From: Dehalococcoidia bacterium UBA6627
Lineage (GTDB): Bacteria; Chloroflexota; Dehalococcoidia; UBA2979
DNA: 29,457 nucleotides
Direction: 5' to 3'
Assembly (NCBI GenBank): GCA_002455955.1
Contig: DKLZ01000070.1
Location: 1-29,457 of the forward strand
Shown here: piece after piece, positions 16,636-24,412 of the stretch
Position numbering within the stretch: position 1 is the stretch's first letter
Layout of the letters: each line of letters begins with the position of its first letter
Made by a program: the position numbers and the translations under genes
Notes under the pieces: model-generated
Told to the model about the DNA's origin: nothing
Database searches by the model: none
The model's input: only the letters and a program-made list of their open reading frames with translations

Positions 16636-17037
16636 TTATTCGGCGAGTGCATCGGTCGTTTGCCATACTCCTTTGACGATCGATGCTTCCTCGGCGCCAG
16701 GCCAAGGTGGCATCGTGATTCCTATTGCACTAAGTGGACCGTTGTTACTTGCGCGAAACTGAAAGTGCGTACCAACGGGAATCGAAACACACGTTCCTGA
16801 TCGGAGAGGCACCGTAGATTCGTTGTCTTGGAGTTTTCGCCACATCTCGCCCAATCCGTCGAGGATGAACCAGATTTCCTCGACGGAACGGTGCGCGATC
16901 GCTGCCGATGCTAGGCCGGCTCCCAATTCGAAGTGGGCCATGCTTCCACCTGCACGCTGCAAGAGTACTCGTACGTCTGAACCGTCGGGCGCGATAATCG
17001 TAGGTTCGTTCGGTAGTAGCATTGTTTCGAACGTCAT
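16636..17037 (-). CDS. Cupin-domain protein
   Basis: A 133-residue single-domain cupin. 'SMAHFELGAGLASAAIAHRSVEEIWFILDGLGEMWRK' is motif 1, with a His and a Glu (AHRSVEEIWF) in metal-binding positions. 'VPLRSGTCVSIPVGTHFQFRAS' is motif 2 with the second-motif His. Typical cupins of this size bind one metal and act as isomerases, dioxygenases or sensors, and none of these can be chosen here. It is the last gene of a three-gene minus-strand run, 34 bases after the phosphoesterase stop, with GGAG ahead of the ATG at 17037. Its stop lies only three bases from the convergent stop of the GrdB-like gene. Confidence 0.8.
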   Translation of the reverse strand: MTFETMLLPNEPTIIAPDGSDVRVLLQRAGGSMAHFELGAGLASAAIAHRSVEEIWFILDGLGEMWRKLQDNESTVPLRSGTCVSIPVGTHFQFRASNNGPLSAIGITMPPWPGAEEASIVKGVWQTTDALAE

Positions 17038-17071
17038 AACGTCTATCTCCGCCTTGTCTGCTCGTTAGTGA

Positions 17072-17671
17072 TTATTGGCGTCGAAGTTTTCGGATTTCCG
17101 CTGATACGACACCATCTTTGACATCGAGATTTACGAATGTTCCAAGGTCACCAGCTGGATGTCTGAGATTTGGTCTGCTTGTGCTTCCCGGATTAACAAA
17201 CAGCATCCCATCAACCCATCCGATGTATTCGTGATGCGTATCCCCGAAACACACCACATCGACTGGTTGCCCAAACTGGCGCTCGATTAGTTCACGTGGA
17301 TTACCGCGAGGGAACTCGACAGTATGTGTGAAGTTAATTTCGCCCCCATGAAGGCGAATATCGTGAATCATTCCGATACGGATGTTATCGATTTCTACGA
17401 CCCGAGTTTCCTCAGCCAGACGCTCCCCTGTTTCATGAGGATCTGGATACCCTCGGACCGCCAGTACAGGGGCAATAGTCTCTAGATGGTCGAGCACTCC
17501 TAGCGCGTCGAGATCGCCGCAATGGAGTATTAGGTCGGACCCTTTAAGAGCGGCGAGTAACTCGGGGGGTGATCCCCATCCGTCGCCTTGCTCGTGTGTA
17601 TCAGCAACGACAGATATTCGAGTGCTCTCGACACGCATCACGCCTGGCCATGCGTCGCCGGTTGAAGGCAA
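17072..17671 (-). CDS. YfcE/MJ0936-type metallophosphoesterase with altered metal ligands
   Basis: A 199-residue calcineurin-like phosphoesterase. Recognisable motifs are D24-T-H26 ('VVADTHEQ'), G52-D53 ('LHCGDLD'), His103 ('GMIHDIR'), 'CFGDTHHEY' (143-149) and 'VNPGSTSRPN'. Two usual ligands differ: the Asn of GNxD is Tyr75 in 'RGYPDPH', and the first His of GHTH is Asp144. One metal site may therefore be changed, so substrate and activity may differ from the phosphodiesterases of this family. The start is a TTG at 17671, chosen because GAGGAG lies 6 bases upstream, within the end of the preceding cupin gene. An ATG at 17638 is the alternative. Translation is coupled to the cupin upstream, three bases apart. 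Confidence 0.82.
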   Translation of the reverse strand: MPSTGDAWPGVMRVESTRISVVADTHEQGDGWGSPPELLAALKGSDLILHCGDLDALGVLDHLETIAPVLAVRGYPDPHETGERLAEETRVVEIDNIRIGMIHDIRLHGGEINFTHTVEFPRGNPRELIERQFGQPVDVVCFGDTHHEYIGWVDGMLFVNPGSTSRPNLRHPAGDLGTFVNLDVKDGVVSAEIRKLRRQ

Positions 17672-17674
17672 GCG

Positions 17675-18049
17675 TTACTCCTCGATAACTGTCGTTTCAG
17701 ATCCCACCGGGATGATCGACAGATGTGTCATGGGTGATCCAGTGTCATGTGATCCGTGCCAGTGCTCAATGTGAGCTGGGACAACGGCACAATCACCTGC
17801 ACTGATAACTCGTTCACCGTCTCGGTCGCCAACTTTTCCAATCCCCGATACAACATAGAGGACTTGGTCCCCAGTATGTGTATGCCAGCCAGCGCGCGCT
17901 CCTGGCGCGAACTGAACGACGGAGACGCTGGTGTGGTTGCTCAAGCTATCTGTGAGGGCACGCCCCCAAACTTGGCCTCCTTCAAAAATCTCAGCATCAC
18001 TACGTTCAATGCTTTCACCATCGTCGGATTTGATGACGTGAACTTGCAT
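17675..18049 (-). CDS. Cupin-domain protein with HxH...HWHG metal site
   Basis: A 124-residue cupin. 'FAPGARAGWHTHTGDQVLYVVSGIGKVGDRDGE' is motif 1, with the His pair of WHTH and a Gln where the Glu often sits. 'ISAGDCAVVPAHIEHWHGSHDTGSPMTHLSI' is motif 2 with HWHG. This layout resembles the Mn-dependent hydroxynitrile-lyase-like and carboxymuconolactone-associated cupins. Function is unknown. The start at 18049 has a near-perfect AAGGAGGT site 8 bases upstream. It is the first gene of the cupin-phosphoesterase-cupin run and faces the thiolase-like gene across a 295-base divergent gap. Confidence 0.82.
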   Translation of the reverse strand: MQVHVIKSDDGESIERSDAEIFEGGQVWGRALTDSLSNHTSVSVVQFAPGARAGWHTHTGDQVLYVVSGIGKVGDRDGERVISAGDCAVVPAHIEHWHGSHDTGSPMTHLSIIPVGSETTVIEE

Positions 18050-18344
18050 TACCAGTACCTCCTTATGTTGTTGTTTAGGCGCTACCCACCGCAGTGGCGT
18101 GTAGACCTCGATAGAGTATTCCCAGTTTGTGCCTGGAACTCAATCAGAATGAACGATGAGTCGAAATGGCTAGTTGGCGGTCTTATCCCATCATTTCGCG
18201 AGCGGAGTGTATCGAGAAATAATAGGTATGGGCTGACATTTCAACCTTGCATCGGTCACTGCGTTATAGAATTTCATATGTGTTATCGACAAAATGTGTG
18301 CTTAAGAAGTACGGTGCAGTCACAACCGCTGAGGAGGTGAGAGC
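18050..18344. promoter_or_regulatory. Divergent intergenic region
   Basis: These 295 bases separate the minus-strand cupin operon from the plus-strand thiolase-like gene and must hold promoters for both. I see no convincing -35/-10 pair. An imperfect palindrome (TTCCcAG...CTGGAA, around 18119-18138) and an AT-rich stretch near 18265-18300 are the only structures. The right end carries a very strong AGGAGG ribosome site for the GTG at 18345. No small gene is convincing on either strand. Confidence 0.4.
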
Positions 18345-19529
18345 GTGGGTATCCGTGGCAAAGCGGCCATTGTTGGCCTGTACGAGATTCCAACGAAGAA
18401 GGAATATCCCGATCGCACCACTTATGGCCTGATGGCAGAAGTCGCACGTGGAGCGATCATCGATGCTGGGCTTCGCAAAGAGGATATTGACGGTCTGATT
18501 GGTCCAGAGAGCCTCAATTCGATACAGCTAGCTGAAGCACTTGGTATGCAACCGAGGTTCACAGCGTCCATGACGGTTCATGGAGCGAGTGGTGCGGCTT
18601 CGATTGCTCGGGCTGCGGAGGCAATCTCTGCCGGAATCGTTGACTATGTGATGTGCATCTTTGGTGAATCGCGCCCGCGTTCAAGCTCGCGACTTACCGC
18701 GCAGGCACAGGCCGGCACCCAGCTTCCTCCGGCGAGTCGTACAACAGAATGGGAAGTGCCATACGGACCCGTGATCGCGATGAACGGTTGGTATGGGCTG
18801 ATGAAACAGCGACATATGTTTGAGTATGGAACCACGCAAGAGCAGTTTGCCAAAGTAGTAGTCGATCAACGATTCAACGCTGCAAAGAATGTGAACTCTG
18901 TTTGGTATGACCAACCCGTTACCGTGGATGATGTACTTAACTCGCGCTACACGAACGAGCCCCTCCACTTGCTTGAGAGCGTAATGCCTTGTTCCGGTGC
19001 TCACGCAGTGATCGTTACGTCTGCTGAGCGCGCACGAGCCCTACCGAACCCGCCGGTTTACATACTTGGTGTTGGTGGACCGGCAACGCACCACGACATC
19101 ATTTATACAGACGATGACATCACCACGACGCCGGTGGTGGACTCGGCACCTACAGCGCTACAGATGGCACAGGTGAATGCTCGGGACATTCAAATGGCGC
19201 AGTTCTACGATTGCTACACCATTCTCGCGATGGCTTGTCTCGAAGATGCAGGGATTGTTCAAAAAGGTGAAATTGGTCCTTTTTATGAAAGTACGGATAC
19301 GACCTACAAAGGAGCATTTCCAGTCAATACCGATGGTGGTCAGATCGGAGCTGGTCAGACAGGTGGAACAGGCGGTGGTTTTCGCCATGTAGTTGAGGCC
19401 GCCCGCCAGATAATGGGTCGTGCCGGTGAGCGACAAGTAAAGGAGGCCGACCTTTGCCTGGTCAATGGCTGAGGCGGTTCCAGTAGCGTGATGTGCACGC
19501 TGGTGCTCGGTTCGAGCGTCACTCTCTAA
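18345..19529 (+). CDS. Thiolase-like (lipid-transfer/Ltp2-type) protein with in-frame TGA near the C-terminus
   Basis: The thiolase fold is clear: 'AAIVGLYEIPTKKEYPDRTTYGLMAEVARGAIIDAGL' at the start, 'TVHGASGAASIARAAEAI' around residue 80, where the nucleophilic Cys of thiolases is replaced (Gly80), 'QFYDCYTILAMACLEDAGI' at about 287-305, and 'FPVNTDGGQIGAGQTGGTG' at about 325-343. These Cys-lacking proteins pair with DUF35 partners and can act as aldolases (Ltp2 type). TGA at 19470 follows 'CLVNG'. The frame then continues 18 codons to TAA at 19527, reading 'GGSSSVMCTLVLG', which matches the last strand of the fold. I therefore give the longer span (394 codons); the conservative end is 19472. 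GTG start with perfect AGGAGG. The DUF35 gene follows. Alternatives: natural truncation, mutation or sequencing error. Confidence 0.78.
19473..19505 (+). promoter_or_regulatory. Candidate bacterial SECIS-like hairpin after TGA 19470
   Basis: AGCGTG (19485-19490) pairs perfectly with CACGCT (19496-19501), with loop ATGTG. If the closing G-C opens, the loop starts with G. Below the stem a 3-base bulge (19482-19484) ending in T separates a CC/GG pair (19480-19481 with 19502-19503). A bulged U a few pairs below a loop that begins with G, about 17 bases after the TGA, is the layout of bacterial SECIS elements. The lower stem is short. Confidence 0.4.
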
Positions 19530-19562
19530 AACATAGGCAGAAACTTAAACGAAGAGTTACTG

Positions 19563-19991
19563 ATGGCGAACAGCGAATATACGAAACCACTCCCACGGCA
19601 GTTGGAACCTGAACTAACCGATCCTTTCTGGGAAGGAACAAAGCGTGGCGAACTGTTAATACCTCACTGTAGCTTCTGTGCAGAGTTCTTTTGGTACCCT
19701 CGCGAAGCTTGTCCTCACTGTCTTCAACCAGGATGGGAATGGGTGCCGGTCAGCGGTCGAGCACGACTGCATACTTACACGGTCGTGCATCAGCCTGCCC
19801 ACCCGGCATTTGCAGACGACGTCCCTTACGCGTTTGCTGTGATTCAGCTTGATGAAGGAATCCGAATGATGTCGAATGTTGTTGAATGTGATATTCCGAA
19901 TGGCCTTGAAATTAATATGCCATTAGAGGTTGTATTCGATACCGTCACTGATGATTGGACATTGGTCAAATTCAAGCCTTTGGTTAGCTAG
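19563..19991 (+). CDS. DUF35 Zn-ribbon/OB-fold protein, thiolase partner
   Basis: A 142-residue protein of the DUF35 (OB-fold acyl-CoA-associated) family. An N-terminal helix 'LTDPFWEGTKRGELLIPHC' leads into a rubredoxin-like Zn ribbon with Cys36, Cys39, Cys50 and Cys53. The OB domain then begins 'GRARLHTYTVVHQPAHPAF' and closes with 'PLEVVFDTVTDDWTLVKFKP'. DUF35 proteins bind thiolase-like partners and are required for the activity of Ltp2-type aldolases or as acyl-CoA hydratases. Its position directly after the thiolase-like gene (33 bases from the read-through TAA, 90 from the TGA) supports a two-protein complex. The downstream gap to the convergent HAD gene is only 29 bases. Confidence 0.9.
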   Translation: MANSEYTKPLPRQLEPELTDPFWEGTKRGELLIPHCSFCAEFFWYPREACPHCLQPGWEWVPVSGRARLHTYTVVHQPAHPAFADDVPYAFAVIQLDEGIRMMSNVVECDIPNGLEINMPLEVVFDTVTDDWTLVKFKPLVS

Positions 19992-20020
19992 CAGCGTTAA
20001 TTCAGACGGAAGCGAGGCCG

Positions 20021-20461
20021 CTAGGGGTGCAACTGGTGCTCTGACATAAAAGCCTCTACATCGTCGTCGATCGAATGTAGGAAATCGAATCCGGCACCTT
20101 TAGCCATCATCTCGTCGACTTCTGTGTCACCGATGTGTAGGTAGTAATCGACGTCAAAATCTGCTCGCACAATAGCTAACTGTTGCTTCAGGACCGTGAA
20201 TTGCATGGGGACGTCATGTTTTTCCCAAAGCCCTTGCTGATAACTGATTGGTCTGTCTGAGCACGATCCGATAACGAATCCCAGATGACGTGCTCGTCGC
20301 ACTGCTGAAAGTGGGATCACACCAGGAGGGTCACCAACTTCTAGGGTGCCATCGATATCAAAGCTGATTAGCCGTCGCACTGCTCCTCCAGTCAGAACGA
20401 GACGCAGCATACCGAGGTCTCTCGCTAGGTGCGTCTTAGGATCATCATCTTGCGGATGCAC
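20021..20461 (-). CDS. HAD superfamily phosphatase-like protein
   Basis: A 146-residue HAD-fold protein. Motif I is D35-x-D37 in 'SFDIDGTLEVGD', motif II is the Ser/Cys in 'GFVIGSCSDRP' (residues about 62-70), and motif IV is 'HIGDTEVDEMMAKGAGF' with Asp112 and Asp116. It lacks a large cap domain, so it probably acts on a macromolecular or phosphorylated small substrate, or has lost activity. Start choice is weak: the GTG at 20461 has no ribosome site, and an ATG at 20410 ('MLRLVLTGG') is also possible. It lies 42 bases downstream of the MFS gene on the same strand, so co-transcription is likely. Confidence 0.75.
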   Translation of the reverse strand: MHPQDDDPKTHLARDLGMLRLVLTGGAVRRLISFDIDGTLEVGDPPGVIPLSAVRRARHLGFVIGSCSDRPISYQQGLWEKHDVPMQFTVLKQQLAIVRADFDVDYYLHIGDTEVDEMMAKGAGFDFLHSIDDDVEAFMSEHQLHP

Positions 20462-20503
20462 TGACCGTGCATAGTAGTTCGTGTGTGTTTTGAAGCGCGT
20501 CGA

Positions 20504-21724
20504 TTACTGCGGTGAGTTACCGTTTGCTGGATGAGCTTGTTTCGAATCTCGGCCAGCGACCCCGAATGCATATACGACAATGCCACCTAAGGGTAGGAAG
20601 CCCATTAGTAGGAACCCGAAAGAGTACGACGTCGCATCAACAATAATTCCGAGCAGTACACCGCCGATCACTGCGCCGACATCCCATGCCATTGTGTAGG
20701 TGGCCATCGCCGCGCCTCGAGAACTAGCCGGTGTACGGTCAACTATTAACGCCATGACGGAAATTTGAACTCCAGCTAGTGCGAATCCACCGATACCAGC
20801 TGATACCAGCATCATAAGTTGTGAATGAGCGCTTGCTAGGATGAACAGCGATAGCGCGCCGGCTGCCAGAGCTGGGAGTACGACCTGAGTGCGACCCAAA
20901 CGATCGGCGAGTGCTCCAGTTAGGAACCTTGATCCGAGAAGTACCACAGCCCAAACGGAGTAATATAGGCCAGGGTTTCCAAGGTCGCGTTCGATGGCAA
21001 AAAGCGGTAGGAATGCTGTCACGGCACCTACGGTCGTAGTCATAGTACAGAAGACAACAGCCGGAATAACTGAGTGTTTCGAGATCCATTCTCGTTTGCG
21101 CCAGGGTGTGGGTGCTTTTATCAGCGGAGGTTCGAGGTCACGTACGATCGAACCGACAAAAAATGCGAGGCCAGCTGCGATCGCGCCTGTGAAGAAAGCG
21201 GCTTCGAAAGATGCTTGGGTTGCAATCCAGAACGAAAGTGGTGCCGCATAGAGTTGTGCTATCGCATTTCCGCTCTGGTAAAGACCAATTCCGAATCCGC
21301 GACGTTCTTCGGGGATGTGACTTGCAACCATAGCCAGTAGCGATGTGGTGAACATTCCCATCGCGACTCCGTGGATTCCACGAAAGATCAGCATAAGCCA
21401 AGGGTTAAGGCTTAAACCGTATCCGATGAAGGCAACTGTGGTCGCGATCCCACCCACCTTAAGCCAGCGTTCACGAGCGCTGCCATCGACCCATACACCA
21501 ACCAATGGTCGTGTGAGCATCCCGGCGAAGCCTAGGCCTCCAACCACGATCCCGACAACCCAATCCGCCTCGTTTGATAGAGAGCTTGGCACGTTAACAA
21601 TCGAGATACCGTACGACACGAAGTAGAGATGAATTGCAAGCGTTGCGATCGCGAACTGCCAACTACGGAGAGTGGGTCCTGGACGTTGCGAGTGGATACT
21701 CTCAGCAGGCGTGGACGTGTTCAT
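20504..21724 (-). CDS. MFS transporter (YfcJ/arabinose-efflux-like)
   Basis: A 406-residue protein with 12 predicted helices. 'GFAGMLTRPLVGVWVDGSARERWLKVGG' contains the loop 2-3 MFS motif, and 'FRGIHGVAMGMFTTSLLAMVASHIPEERRGFGIGLYQSG' is the helix 4-5 region typical of efflux-type MFS. The second half repeats the loop motif in 'TGALADRLGRTQVV'. Substrate is unknown, and export of small organic compounds is usual in this branch. The amidase gene lies 93 bases upstream on the same strand and the HAD gene 42 bases downstream, so this may serve an amide-utilisation unit. Confidence 0.85.
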   Translation of the reverse strand: MNTSTPAESIHSQRPGPTLRSWQFAIATLAIHLYFVSYGISIVNVPSSLSNEADWVVGIVVGGLGFAGMLTRPLVGVWVDGSARERWLKVGGIATTVAFIGYGLSLNPWLMLIFRGIHGVAMGMFTTSLLAMVASHIPEERRGFGIGLYQSGNAIAQLYAAPLSFWIATQASFEAAFFTGAIAAGLAFFVGSIVRDLEPPLIKAPTPWRKREWISKHSVIPAVVFCTMTTTVGAVTAFLPLFAIERDLGNPGLYYSVWAVVLLGSRFLTGALADRLGRTQVVLPALAAGALSLFILASAHSQLMMLVSAGIGGFALAGVQISVMALIVDRTPASSRGAAMATYTMAWDVGAVIGGVLLGIIVDATSYSFGFLLMGFLPLGGIVVYAFGVAGRDSKQAHPANGNSPQ

Positions 21725-21817
21725 AAAGTTTAATAGCCTGCCACTCGAACAAACGAAAGAAGCTGGTTCTTCGATAACTTTGCTGAATAAGCCGATAGTT
21801 GCTCCTCAGTGTGGTTG

Positions 21818-23239
21818 TTAATTGTCGGCGTTGTTTTCGCCTGCTGTGACGATCGGAGGTACACGTAGATGCCAGTCAGTAGTCTGCTGGTATGCATATC
21901 CAGCTCGGAGCAGCAGTGCTTCGGAAAATGGTGCACCGATAATCTGAGCCGAGAACGGTAATCCTGAAGAAGAGAAACCGGCGGGCAATGCCAGTGCAGG
22001 ATATCCAAGGAGGTTGAATGGTCCTGTGAAACTAGGTTGTTTGGGTCGTCTCAAAGGATCACCCATTTCTGCGGATAATGCTGCAGTGGTTGGATGTGTT
22101 GGCGTCACTAACACGTCTACCTCGTTCATCAGTTTCGCAGCCTCACGCGTGTACCAGCTCCGGAAACGCTGAGCCTGAACGTAATCGGAAGCGGCGAACA
22201 GACTAGCGCTTCCGATTGTCATTCTTGTGTTGCGGCCGTATTCGCTCCAGCGTGCGCTACCCATATCCGGGTGATGGTAGGCGAATGCTTCGCTTAGCAT
22301 CGTGATTGTGTTGGCTTCTTTCGCAATGTCTGAGTGAGGTAACTCTACCTGACGCGCGTTGGCACCGAGTGCCTCGAGTTGTTGAATGACCTTCTCAACA
22401 GCAACTCTTTGGTCTATGGCGACTTCAGGATGGTCGAAAAAATACGGCACAGGTATGCCGATACGCAGCCCGGAAATACCATCTTTGATTCCGTCGAGGT
22501 AATCCACCGTCGGTTCACGTGAAGCAGTAATATCACGTGAGTCATAGCCTGCGATTACATTCAGGATTGCTCCGCAATCCCATGCCGAGCGAGCCATGGG
22601 TCCGATCGAGTCAAGGCTGTAACCGAGAGGTACACAACCCCATTTTGGAACCCGCCCAAACGTAACTTTGAGGCCTGTGTGTCCGTTCCAAGATGCTGGG
22701 CTACGGACTGATCCACCAGTGTCTGTTCCGATTCCGCCGAGTACCATCCCCGTCGAGATCGCTATGCCGGTTCCTGAGGATGATCCCGCTGGTGATCTTT
22801 CAAGATCCCAAGGATTGCGGGGTATCGGGAATGGTTTTTCGGAATCAGGCGTGCCGATCGCGAATTCGGACATCACGAGCTTACCCATGATGATGGCTCC
22901 GGCGTTGCGTACCCGTTCTGTAACAACTGAGTCGTAACCGTTGCCCCATGCCGTATCTAAGACGAGCGAGTTCGCTGTCGTTGGTTGGTCGCTTGTTGCG
23001 AGAATATCTTTCAGTCCAAAAGGAATTCCGTGCAAAGGCCCACGGTCCATTTTTGCAGTGAGCTCCACATCAGCTCTTTGCGCTTGGATTCGAGCTGAAT
23101 CATTGACCGCAATAAATGCCCCGACACGCTCATCGACAGCTTCGATTCGTGAGAGCGAAGATTCTGTGAGGTCGATGCTAGTCACCTGCCCTGACCTAAG
23201 GGCATCTGAAGCTTCTTCGATAGTTAATAGTTCTGTCAT
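21818..23239 (-). CDS. Amidase-signature-family amidohydrolase
   Basis: A 473-residue amidase with the complete Ser-cisSer-Lys triad: Lys77 in 'GIPFGLKDIL', cis-Ser153 in 'SPAGSSSGTG' and nucleophile Ser177 in 'GTDTGGSVRSPA', spaced 24 residues apart as in characterised enzymes. 'TGLKVTFGRVPKWGCVPLGYSLDSIGPMARS' follows, and 'FTGPFNLLGYPALALPAGFSSSGLPFSAQIIG' closes the fold. It hydrolyses an amide to acid and ammonia in the cytoplasm; members include glutamyl-tRNA, allophanate and carboxybiuret hydrolases. A small AtzG-like protein ends four bases upstream of its ATG, which argues for a two-subunit AtzE/AtzG-like enzyme rather than GatA. Confidence 0.92.
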   Translation of the reverse strand: MTELLTIEEASDALRSGQVTSIDLTESSLSRIEAVDERVGAFIAVNDSARIQAQRADVELTAKMDRGPLHGIPFGLKDILATSDQPTTANSLVLDTAWGNGYDSVVTERVRNAGAIIMGKLVMSEFAIGTPDSEKPFPIPRNPWDLERSPAGSSSGTGIAISTGMVLGGIGTDTGGSVRSPASWNGHTGLKVTFGRVPKWGCVPLGYSLDSIGPMARSAWDCGAILNVIAGYDSRDITASREPTVDYLDGIKDGISGLRIGIPVPYFFDHPEVAIDQRVAVEKVIQQLEALGANARQVELPHSDIAKEANTITMLSEAFAYHHPDMGSARWSEYGRNTRMTIGSASLFAASDYVQAQRFRSWYTREAAKLMNEVDVLVTPTHPTTAALSAEMGDPLRRPKQPSFTGPFNLLGYPALALPAGFSSSGLPFSAQIIGAPFSEALLLRAGYAYQQTTDWHLRVPPIVTAGENNADN

Positions 23240-23243
23240 GAAC

Positions 23244-23477
23244 CTAGCCCTCTGAGTTCAGTTCGAGGTTGCCTCTCGAATTCCTAAGCGGCGCCAATGG
23301 CGTGAACTGCAGAACTGGTTCTTCGTAGCGCCATTTTTCGTTGTATAGCTTGTCAGCAGCGGCACGGAGATCTGGGTACATAGCGACGAACATTTCAAAT
23401 TCGTCTGTGCTCGCAGGGATACCTGCTGCTTCTAGAAATGTGCGGACAGTATTTTCGGTGTCATCAGGATGGGACAA
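23244..23477 (-). CDS. Small AtzG-like protein upstream of amidase
   Basis: A 77-residue acidic protein: an N-terminal helix 'TENTVRTFLEAAGIP', then 'DEFEMFVAMYPDLRAAADKLY', then 'YEEPVLQFTPLAPL'. The helix pattern and the end in an 'F.P' element resemble the small AtzG-type subunits (DUF4089) that complete AtzE-type amidases, but similarity is weak and I infer the role mostly from position. Start is TTG at 23477, supported by GAGGAG 6 bases upstream. Its stop is four bases from the amidase ATG, so the two are coupled. A leader-like, unrelated small protein is the alternative. Confidence 0.65.
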   Translation of the reverse strand: MSHPDDTENTVRTFLEAAGIPASTDEFEMFVAMYPDLRAAADKLYNEKWRYEEPVLQFTPLAPLRNSRGNLELNSEG

Positions 23478-23621
23478 GGCGCGCTCCTCAATTGTGTCGC
23501 GATGTCGATTATCAGGTCAGCACATGCTACTTCGAGTGGGTCTGTTATGAGGAGTCCGTGATCCGTGAGTGCTTAGCAGGTTAGGCTGGCCTATGTTAAC
23601 GAGCTCTTAAAGGAGATCAGC

Positions 23622-24308
23622 ATGCCGATGATTCTAGGTGTTACCGGTTCGATTGCGACAGGCAAGAGTGGGATGTGCGCCTATCTGGTAGAGGAATACG
23701 GCGCTACTCACGGTGACGCTGACAAGATCGTCCACCGAATGTTTGATCCAGGACGAGAAGGTTTCAAAAACGCTGTCGCAGAATTCGGTGATGAGATCAT
23801 TGGTGAAGATGGTTACATTGATCGAAAGAAGATCGGCAACCTAGTTTTTGGAAATCCCGAGAACATGTCTCGGTGGATGAAGGCAATCGGGGACATTGAA
23901 GCTGAGATGCGGAGTGTAGTAGAGAATTGGCGTTCAAATCTAGGCAACGAAGAAGTAGCAATTCTAGAAGCTGTGAATCTCATTGAAGCTGGTTATTCAG
24001 CTTGGTGCGATGCTACGTGGCTCGTCGCTGCTGAGAATGAAATCACGCTCCCACGGCTGATTGCCCGAAATAATTTTAGTGAGGAAGAAGCGCAACAGCG
24101 GCTCGATGCTCAGCGCAAATGGGAAGACCGAGCTCCAGCGGCTGACTATATCTTCCACAACGATGGCCGATATGAGGACTTTCTCGAAGAGGTTAGACAG
24201 ACTTTCGATCGCGTGCATACCCAGTTCAAACAGGCCACCCTTCCGAAGTCCCGCTGGTTCGCCTGGAACGCGGCCAATTCAGAGTTGAGGAACGCAACAC
24301 AGAGCTAA
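23622..24308 (+). CDS. coaE: Dephospho-CoA kinase
   Basis: A 228-residue P-loop kinase of the CoaE type. Walker A is 'GVTGSIATGKS' (residues 6-16), with 'HGDADKIVHRMFDPG' (the CoA-site DAD...R..PG element) directly after. 'LVAAENEITLPRLIARNNFSEEEAQQRLDAQ' is the lid and adenine region, and 'ADYIFHNDG' closes the core. It catalyses the final step of coenzyme A synthesis, ATP-dependent phosphorylation of the 3'-hydroxyl of dephospho-CoA. The C-terminus extends about 25 residues beyond the usual end. An AAAGGAGA ribosome site precedes the ATG. The middle 'EAVNLIEAGYSAWCD' is unlike the more common 'PLLFE' form, so a divergent paralogue is possible. Confidence 0.88.
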   Translation: MPMILGVTGSIATGKSGMCAYLVEEYGATHGDADKIVHRMFDPGREGFKNAVAEFGDEIIGEDGYIDRKKIGNLVFGNPENMSRWMKAIGDIEAEMRSVVENWRSNLGNEEVAILEAVNLIEAGYSAWCDATWLVAAENEITLPRLIARNNFSEEEAQQRLDAQRKWEDRAPAADYIFHNDGRYEDFLEEVRQTFDRVHTQFKQATLPKSRWFAWNAANSELRNATQS

Positions 24309-24412
24309 TAAAAACATTGTTTGAACTGAAAGATTAATTCGACATCGTCTGATCTCGCTCCCGCGAGTATCTCTCGTTACCGTGTTTGTAATGTTGAGAG
24401 GACTAAATACTT

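Noticed and set aside
17756..18340. 194-codon open frame on the plus strand
   Set aside because: It lies antisense to a well-supported cupin gene and runs into the intergenic gap; the composition is low-complexity and matches no family I recognise.
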